64,000 nucleotides of DNA from Pleurodeles waltl (Eukaryota; Chordata; Amphibia; Caudata; Salamandridae), in contig NC_090447.1 of NCBI RefSeq assembly GCF_031143425.1, positions 27,494,238-27,558,237 on the forward strand, written 5' to 3'. The translations under genes were made by a program, and so were the position numbers. The notes beneath the pieces were generated by a model. That model was not told where the DNA came from and ran no database searches. It saw nothing but the letters and a program-made list of their open reading frames with translations. This document shows, piece by piece, positions 56,145 through 64,000 of this stretch. Within the stretch, counting starts at the first letter, position 1. Every line of letters begins with the position of its first letter.

Positions 56145-57795
56145 TTGTTTTATCTTCCGTACTAGGAAAGGCAAGAGAGGGGGAAAAGCGTAAGCAAATA
56201 TCCCTGACCAACTCATCCATAGAGCATTGTCTTAGGACGGAGGGTGTGGGCACCTGGAGGCGGAGTTTTGTCCTTTTTTGTTTTGTTGCGAACAGATCTA
56301 TTTGAGGTGTTCCCCACTTTGTGAAGTACTACTGAAAGACTTGTGGATGGAGTTCCCACTCATGTGTTTGTTGATGCGTCCTGCTTAGCAGGTCTGCTAA
56401 CTGGTTGTCTGTGCCCGGGAGATTGTGCCACTATATGAATATGGTGATGAATTGCCCATTTCCACAGTGATTGTGCTGGCTGGGACAGTTGTTGAGATTG
56501 TGTCCCCTCCTGTTTCTGAAGACCGTACATGGCAGTCATATTGTCTGTACGTATCAACAGTGTCTTGTGTTGCATTTGTGGTAACAATGCTTTCATTTGC
56601 AAGAATATTGCTTGCAGTTCGAGGCAATTGATATGATGAGACCAGTTTGTCTCATCCCATATTCCCTGAACTGTTTGGTTGGGGAGATGAGCTTTCCACC
56701 CGTTGTTTGAGGCATCTGTTGAGAGTAATCTGAGGCACAAGGCCTACAATGGACCGCCCTCTTAAGAGGTTTGTGGTATTTCACCAATGTAGAGCGAGAT
56801 AAGGCTGGTGGTCCAACAACACTAGATCTTCCATTTGACCCTGTGCCTGAGACCACAGAGAGACACTGTTGAGGAGGACACACATGAAGTCTGGCAGGAG
56901 GCACTATGGCAGTACAAGACGCCATCATACTTAACAGTTTCATCACAGCTCTTACTGTATATGTCAGGTTCTGGTTTAATGTTGCAATTAATGTTTGAAA
57001 AGTTTGGATTCTGTTTGGTTGGGAAATGCTATTCCTAATTGTGTATTTAGGATAGCTCCTAGGTATGGTTGTGTTTGCAGAGGTTGAAGGAGGGACTTGA
57101 GGTAGTTTATAGTGAATCCTAGAGAATGAAGGAGGCGTATTGTAGTTGGAGTATCTGTTTGACACTGATGGGATGAATTGGCCTTTATGAGCCAATCGTC
57201 CAGTAAAGGTAAAACGTTCACTTGTTTTCTTCTGAGGTGTGCTGCCACTTCTGCAAGGCATTTTGTGAATACTCGGGGAGCAGTTGTGACTCCGAAGGGT
57301 AACATTTTGAATGGTAATGTGTTCCTGCTACAACAAATCTTAGGTATTTTCTGTGTACAGGGTGAATAGGAATGTGAAAGTAAGCATCCTTCAGATCAAG
57401 GGCTGTCATGAAGTCTCCTATTTATAAAAGGGGAATAACATCCTGAAGAGTGACCATGTGAAAATGTTCTGACAGAATGTAGTGATTTAAGGGTCTGAGA
57501 TCTAATACTGGCCTGAGAGACCCATCTTTTGGGGGAATTAGGAAATACAGGGAGTAAACTCCTGTCCCTTGGTATTGTAATGAGACTGGTTCTATAGCCT
57601 CTTCTAGAAGAAGGGGATGTACTTCTTCTTTGAGAAGGGTTAGATGATCTTGTGAGAGTCTGTGAGTACGGAGGGGGAAGATTTGGTGGAGTGGAAATGA
57701 GCTCCAGACAATAACCATTTTGGATAATCTGAAGTACCCATTGATCTGTGGGATCTGAGTCTATTGGGGGTAAAAGAGATTAACCTTCCCCGTAC
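56145..57795 (-). pseudogene. Outer DIRS RT-RNase H, frameshifted and split
   Basis: Several minus frames together cover RT and RNase H: YFLIPPKDGSLRPVLDLR (57422-57718), ALDLKDAYFHIPIH (57218-57409), VLPLLDDWLIKA (56988-57305; LLDD instead of YLDD) and LSTDASNNGWKAHL plus IRTDNMTAMYGL (56360-56740). Frame changes between them abolish a single product. The C-terminal tail lies beyond the inner insertion at about 50073-50257. Confidence 0.87.
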
Positions 57796-57829
57796 AGGAG
57801 TGATGTGGTTTAATGTTACATTTTTTGAG

Positions 57830-59824
57830 TCATCGTTTAGAGACTGACGAGGAACCTCTGGTGGAAGATGGTTTTCCTCTTCCTTTGTTATTGTTTTCTC
57901 TATATGACCCTCTGAAATAACCTCTGGTGTATTGTGAGGTGGGTTTGGTTTGACTTGTGGTTGGTTCTTGGAATGATGACCTGAATCCTCTACTAAACCC
58001 TGCACAACGAAAATTACTTCTACGTGTGCTAGCTTGCAAAGCTCCCATGGCTCTGGAAGTTTCATTGTCCTTGTTCAATTTTTCAAGTGTGGTATCTACT
58101 TGTGGACCAAATAAATGCTCCTTATCAAAGGGCATATTTAGAACTGACTGTTGTACTTCTTGTTTGAAGCCTGAACATCTACGCCATGCACAACATCTTA
58201 TGAGGACACATGTATTATTACCACGTGCTGCGGTATCAGCAGCATCAATCGCACACCTAATGGAGTTGTCAGATATTGTTAGTCCCTCATTTACAATCTC
58301 TACCCCTCTTTGATGATGTTCCTCTGGTAGGTATTGTAAAAGTTCCTCCACAGCATCCCAGTGAGCTCTGTCATATTTAGAGAGTAGAGCTTGAGCATTG
58401 GTAATTCGCCAATGATTAGCCGCCTGAGCCGCTACTCTCTTCCCTGCAGCATCTAATTTTTTACCCCTTGTCAGGAGGAGGCGTCTCTCCTGTTGATTGG
58501 CTATTAGCTCTTTTCCTTGCAGCAGATGCCACAATAGAGTCCGGAGGAATTTGTGTCTTTTTATATAGAGGATCAGTGGGTGCAGCTTTATACTTTATCA
58601 ACTCTAGGAGTGATAATCCTTGCTCTAACAGGCTTTTTAAATATGTCATCTGTGTGTCTAATCATTCCTGGTAACATTGGAAGAAACTGTCTTCCTCTAT
58701 GGGGTCAGTGTACATATTACACTGTGGTATGCTGCTGCCCTTGCTATCACTTGTTGATATGATGAAGAATCCTCAGGAGGTGAGGGTCTGGCTGGGTAAA
58801 GATCCAGATCATTGGGTGTAATGGGATCCGGAGCACACTCATCCCATGGGTCTTGCTCGTCTAATGTATCCCCTATATCTTGTGACCCCCCCCCCCCCCA
58901 GGTGGTGAACTAGGTGGTGTGAATCCTAAGTGAGTAGGAGATGCTGGTGGAGTATGCTGTGGAGAGGTAGGTAAATGTGGAGATGTAGCAGTATGAGAAG
59001 AAGTATTTTCTTTACTAGTCTTCTTCGGAGGTGCAGAGGAAGCAAGACTTTCTTTAAAAGTACATTTCCTCTTTATAGGTGGCTGAAGTGCTACTATAAT
59101 CTGCCCTGTTCCTTGCTGAATCTGAAGTTGCGCTGTCTAGCATCCGTAACTTCCGAAATTAGTACCACCTGTGGTGTAGGGGATGTTACAGACTGTCCAG
59201 AGTCAGTTTGAGTCTTTTTAAGTTTTTTCAGTTCCGAAGCTTTTTTCTGATGGAAAACTGTTGGTGCCAAAATTGTAGCTGTTTGTTGTTTCTTTTTCGG
59301 CATGGAAAGCAGTTGGTACCAAAACAGCATACAGTTTTTGTTTTGTCGGTACCAAAGTGGAGCTACTGGAGGTCGATGTCGCAGTCTTGTCTTTGCCTTT
59401 TTTCGGTGCCAAGCTAGTATGCGGGGCATCCGAATAACTTTCTCACCTTCGACCCGGCTGGGATGCAGTGGCAGACCGGTGACCTCTTTTGTTTTATCTG
59501 AAGGGAAAGTAGGTTTTTTACTTACAGTTTGTGCTAGCTGTACAGGTTGACACTCTATGACCGATTGCACATCAGAGTCCGAATTTTGAACGGAGAAGAC
59601 ACCCCTCTTGCTCTACATCTTCTTGGGCATGCTCTTCTCCAAAGATGTCCAGTGTATCTTCTGTTTGTTGAAATGCCATTTCCATTCGACTGGCCCTCTG
59701 GTCTTTAAGTGTTTTCTTTAATCTAAAAGAACGTGGTCCGATGAAAGACATTTCACAACTGGTGTTGGTCGGTGTGTGGAAATTTGGAACAGCATCAAAG
59801 GCAGAACCGAAATGGAGTATGTCC
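57830..59824 (-). pseudogene. Outer DIRS ORF1 (gag-like), degenerate
   Basis: The 57830-58534 frame retains the gag core (AAQAANHWRITNAQALLSKY, DAADTAARGNNTCVLIR, NMPFDKEHLFGPQVDTT). Upstream the frame is broken; a start like that of the inner copy (MGHTPFRFC) is visible at about 59824, but the Cys/His cluster after it is not continuous. Confidence 0.82.
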
Positions 59825-60243
59825 CATCAGGGCTGCATTGTTCAATAGTTCGACACCACGTTGAAGAGGTAGGCCCGACGAGGGCCCAACTGGGCCTTTC
59901 TTTCCCGAAAGGTCCAAAAAATTATATTCTGAGTGTCGAAAAAGGAACCGAGAGTTTAATATTAAAGAATATGCGTTCGGAAACAATACTGACGACAACA
60001 GAAAGACAAAAAAGAATCCCGTTAGAGACTGTTTGGAGCTGAGAACTCTGAGCAAGAGGAACACACGTCCAAACCAGACAGTGGAGAAAAACAATCTAAC
60101 AAAGGACTCAATGCCCATGTGCAGTATCACCGGGAGGAGGAGATCCCATGACTCAAAAACTCAAGTTGTACTACTCTGAACCCAACACTAGATTGCAAGC
60201 TTATGCACAGCATGTGTATCTACAGCTACACATGCCATCGAAC

Positions 60244-60899
60244 ATAATTTAATTTAAAAAGTAAAAGTGAAACTAAGAACTCCATCTGACCCAAAGACTT
60301 CAGACCACTTGTTCACGCTTTGGTTTTCTTCCAATTAGACAGCAAAGATTTAGCAGGGCTACCCAAATGTACAACCTCTCCCTTTAAAGTCACACTAGAT
60401 GATGCAGCCGGGCAGGTGGCAAAAGCAAGGAAGTGCGATCAGGTAACCCTGATTCTACAGAAAATCGACTGGCTAGGGCTAGAAGCACATATCAAATTCA
60501 AGATCACCTACATAACATGAAAGGCAGAGTAAGGAGATCACTGGTAAGTAGTTGAGGCTACCAAAGCAGATGCAAAAGCAATTGATTCATCACCAGGCAT
60601 TTCAACAGTAAGGTTAAAGTCCAAACACTAAGGAGTAAGGCCCGAAAGCCAGCCACAAGTACCGGGGACAAGCAAGTCAACATGAATAATAAGTCTGAAA
60701 TGCAAAAAGCACAACCAAGACGGCCACTACAGCAGGTCGCTATAGAGTGGGTACCCGTAAGAGTGGACCATGAAGATGCAACAAGAAAGCAAAAGAAGTC
60801 AAAGACAGTCACCAGGCAAGGTGGTAACCATGCACAGCCAGAAGAGACCCCAAGGTTTCTGGGAGAGGTGGTCACACATGGAGGGACAAAGTTTCAGAT
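60244..60899. other. ILK intron between outer DIRS and RT remnant
   Basis: About 650 bp. It may be the downstream part of the RT remnant that follows, but I see no firm protein match and no terminal repeat. Confidence 0.45.
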
Positions 60900-61228
60900 T
60901 ATTTCTTTTCAGCAGGTAGGAGTCAGCTGTGACTTCAACACGTTGATAGTAAACATTGGCGAATGCAGGAGGTCCACCACAGTCTGGATGTAGGCGAAAA
61001 CCACCTGGGGCGAGCCCACCTTTAACAGCCAGTCACCGAGGTATTGGAAGACAGGAACTCCTGACCTCCGTGAACAACCGAGGACCGCTGTTCAAGCGGG
61101 GAGCACAGCGAAGTAAAAGTGCCTGTGGCCCACTGTGAACCGTAGGCAACTCTTTTGAAGCAGCAGAGGGGGTATATGGAAATACGCATCCTTCAGGTCC
61201 AACACTACCGTCCAGGGCAGACAGGACC
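60900..61228 (-). pseudogene. DIRS reverse transcriptase remnant
   Basis: Minus-strand reading gives VLDLKDAYFHIP (motif A), then, after a stop and apparent loss of sequence, FQYLGDWLLKVG (motif C with YLGD in place of YLDD) and FTINVLKSQLTP. The second catalytic position is thus changed. Its 5' side is interrupted by the LTR at 61229. Confidence 0.78.
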
Positions 61229-63915
61229 TGTAGGAAGTTGGCTCTGTATGTGCTATTTCAAAGTAAGGAATAGCATGCACAGAGTCCAAGGGTTCCCCTT
61301 AGAGGTAAAATAGTGGTAAAAATAGATAATACTAATGCTCTATTTTGTGGTAGTGTGGTCGAGCAGTAGGCTTATCCAAGGAGTAGTGTTAAGCATTTGT
61401 TGTACATACACATAGACAATAAATGAGGTACACACACTCAGAGACAAATCCAGCCAATAGGTTTTTATATAGAAAAATATCTTTTCTTAGTTTATTTTAA
61501 GAACCACAGGTTCAAATTCTACATGTAATATCTCATTCGAAAGGTATTGCAGGTAAGTACTTTAGGAACTTTAAAGCATAAAAATTGCATGTATACTTTA
61601 CAAGTTATTCACAAATAGCTGTTTTAAAAGTGGACACTTAGTGCAATTTTCACAGTTCCTAGGGGAGGTAAGTATTTGTTAGGTTAACCAGGTAAGTAAG
61701 ACACTTACAGGGCTTAGTTCTTGGTCCAAGGTAGCCCACCGTTGGGGGTTCAGAGCAACCCCAAAGTCACCACACCAGCAGCTCAGGGCCGGTCAGGTGC
61801 AGAGTTCAAAGTGGTGCCCAAAACACATAGGCTAGAATGGAGAGAAGGGGGTGCCCCGGTTCCGGTCTGCTTGCAGGTAAGTACCCGCGTCTTCGGAGGG
61901 CAGACCAGGGGGGTTTTGTAGGGCACCGGGGGGGACACAAGTCCACACAGAAATTTCACCCTCAGCGGCGCGGGGGCGGCCGGGTGCAGTGTAGAAACAA
62001 GCGTCGGGTTCGCAATGTTAGTCTATGAGAGATCTCGGGATCTCTTCAGCGCTGCAGGCAGGCAAGGGGGGGATTCCTCGGGGAAACCTCCACTTGGGCA
62101 AGGGAGAGGGACTCCTGGGGGTCACTTCTCCAGTGAAAGTCCGGTCCTTCAGGTCCTGGGGGCTGCGGGTGCAGGGTCTCTCCCAGGCGTCGGGACTTTG
62201 GATTCAAAGAGTCGCGGTCAGGGGAAGCCTCGGGATTCCCTCTGCAGGCGGCGCTGTGGGGGCTCAGGGGGGACAGGTTTTGGTACTCACAGTATCAGAG
62301 TAGTCCTGGGGTCCCTCCTGAGGTGTTGGATCTCCACCAGCCGAGTCGGGGTCGCCGGGTGCAGTGTTGCAAGTCTCACGCTTCTTGCGGGGAGCTTGCA
62401 GGGTTCTTTCAAGGTTGCTGGAAACAAAGTTGCAGCCTTTCTTGGAGCAGGTCCGCTGTCCTCGGGAGTTTCTTGTCTTTTCGAAGCAGGGGCAGTCCTC
62501 AGAGGATGTCGAGGTCGCTGGTCCCTTTGGAAGGCGTCGCTGGAGCAGGATCTTTGGAAGGCAGGAGACAGGCCGGTGAGTTTCTGGAGCCAAGGCAGTT
62601 GTCGTCTTCTGGTCTTCCTCTGCAGGGGTTTTCAGCTAGGCAGTCCTTCTTCTTGTAGTTGCAGGAATCTAATTTTCTAGGGTTCAGGGTAGCCCTTAAA
62701 TACTAAATTTAAGGGCGTGTTTAGGTCTGGGGGGTTAGTAGCCAATGGCTACTAGCCCTGAGGGTGGGTACACCCTCTTCGTGCCTCCTCCCAAGGGGAG
62801 GGGGTCACAATCCTAACCCTATTGGGGGAATCCTCCATCTGCAAGATGGAGGATTTCTAAAAGTTAGAGTCACTTCAGCTCAGGACACCTTAGGGGCTGT
62901 CCTGACTGGCCAGTGACTCCTCCTTGTTTTTCTCATTATTTTCTCCGGCCTTGCCGCCAAAAGTGGGGCCTGGCCGGAGGGGGCGGGCAACTCCACTAGC
63001 TGGAGTGTCCTGCTGGGTTGGCACAAAGGAGGTGAGCCTTTGAGGCTCACCGCCAGGTGTGACAATTCCTGCCTGGGGGAGGTGTTAGCATCTCCACCCA
63101 GTGCAGGCTTTGTTACTGGCCTCAGAGTGACAAAGGCACTCTCCCCATGGGGCCAGCAACATGTCTCGGGTTGTGGCAGGCTGCTAAAACTAGTCAGCCT
63201 ACACAGATAGTCGGTTAAGTTTCAGGGGGCACCTCTAAGGTGCCCTCTGTGGTGTATTTTACAATAAAATGTACACTGGCATCAGTGTGCATTTATTGTG
63301 CTGAGAAGTTTGATACCAAACTTCCCAGTTTTCAGTGTAGCCATTATGGTGCTGTGGAGTTCGTGTTTGACAGACTCCCAGACCATATACTCTTATGGCT
63401 ACCCTGCACTTACAATGTCTAAGGTTTTGTTTAGACACTGTAGGGGTACCATGCTCATGCACTGGTACCCTCACCTATGGTATAGTGCACCCTGCCTTAG
63501 GGCTGTAAGGCCTGCTAGAGGGGTGTCTTACCTATACTGCATAGGCAGTGAGAGGCTGGCATGGCACCCTGAGGGGAGTGCCATGTCGACTTACTCGTTT
63601 TGTCCTCACTAGCACACACAAGCTGGCAAGCAGTGTGTCTGTGCTGAGTGGGAGGTCTCCAGGGTGGCATAAGACATGCTGCAGCCCTTAGAGACCTTCC
63701 TTGGCATCAGGGCCCTTGGTACTAGAAGTACCAGTTACAAGGGACTTATCTGAATGCCAGGGTGTGCCAATTGTGGATACAATGGTACATTTTAGGTGAA
63801 GGAACACTGGTGCTGGGGCCTGGTTAGCAGGGTCCCAGCACACTTCTCAGTCAAGTCAGCATCAGTATCAGGCAAAAAGTGGGGGGTAACTGCAACAGGG
63901 AGCCATTTCTTTACA
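61229..63915 (-). mobile_element. LTR, 2687 bp (copy 4), no matching target-site duplication
   Basis: TGTAGGAAGTTGGCTC at the left and GAGCCATTTCTTTACA at the right, closely similar to the copy at 10395 along its whole length, with the same total length but compensating small indels near 12095-12130 / 62928-62965. Unlike the other three copies the flanks do not match (GGACC on the left, CAAGC on the right). No primer-binding-site-like sequence or gag/pol coding is seen at either side, so a solo LTR with a rearranged flank is likely. Confidence 0.87.
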
Positions 63916-64000
63916 CAAGCCCCCCCCAGCCCACAGGCCAGGAGACTCAGCCCAAGCTGGGAGAGTCTTCCTAGTCTGTCAGGCGAGGAAGAGTAGGAGA
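63916..64000. other. Window edge, unassigned
   Basis: 85 bp beginning with a C-run, too short to assign. It is not recognisable as the RT sequence interrupted on the left side of the LTR. Confidence 0.5.

Larger units (their letters stand above)
56145..60243 (-). mobile_element. Outer DIRS element, 5' part
   Basis: This is the 5' piece of the older element. It starts, in minus sense, with the 5' terminal repeat at about 60090-60243 (ending CATGCCATCGAAC) and runs through a gag pseudogene and most of an RT-RNase H pseudogene, to be cut at 56144/56145. The cut falls just before the APTWARQ-type segment, which continues at 50257 downward on the other side of the inner element. A C14 run (58887-58900) lies in gag. 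Without the insertion the element would be about 5.8 kb. Confidence 0.9.

Noticed and set aside
47535..64000. Earlier ILK exons (residues 1-85)
   Set aside because: Searched by eye for the second ankyrin repeat and the N-terminus on the minus strand; only transposon and unassigned intron sequence was found.

Overview
The window is vertebrate nuclear DNA, most likely from a salamander (a newt-like amphibian). I infer this from one recognisable host gene with greatly expanded introns, several DIRS-type tyrosine-recombinase retrotransposons, and a family of about 2.65 kb LTRs. DIRS abundance and large introns are known features of salamander genomes. The species is not determined.

Host gene: ILK (integrin-linked kinase) lies on the minus strand. 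Ten consecutive coding exons run from 47534 down to the stop codon at 9904. They encode what corresponds to residues 86-452 of the 452-residue human protein, with no net gain or loss of residues, and every junction is GT-AG in a consistent phase. The exons for the first 85 residues (start codon, first ankyrin repeat and part of the second) are not in the window and must lie beyond 64000. The product is the scaffold pseudokinase of the ILK-PINCH-parvin focal-adhesion complex.

Layout. 1-1460: 25-bp tandem array and degenerate GTG/CAG-rich minisatellite. 1460-9900: intergenic DNA downstream of ILK, with a foldback element (about 3860-6075) around a G-rich, TTTAGGG-like tandem region, a palindrome and a hammerhead-like motif. 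9904-29280: last two ILK exons and the 19 kb intron between them, which holds two complete LTRs (10395-13081, 26036-28691), a partial LTR of another family (13454-about 15180), an internally deleted DIRS element (17234-about 20885) and a YR remnant (21195-22033). 29150-36941: six closely spaced exons. 36942-45623: an intron with a third LTR (37862-40512) and a degenerate DIRS remnant (about 40650-43760). 45624-47534: three ankyrin/linker exons. 47535-64000: part of an intron more than 16 kb long, containing an old DIRS element (48561-60243) split by a younger, structurally complete DIRS element (50258-56144), then an RT remnant and a fourth LTR.

The most notable structure is the nested pair of DIRS elements. 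The inner copy has nearly matching inverted terminal repeats, an internal complementary region that records both termini, and three long open overlapping reading frames with intact RT, RNase H and tyrosine-recombinase motifs. The outer copy is frameshifted and has lost its recombinase tyrosine. All six DIRS-type pieces lie on the same strand as ILK. No CRISPR array, tRNA, rRNA or other host gene was recognised.
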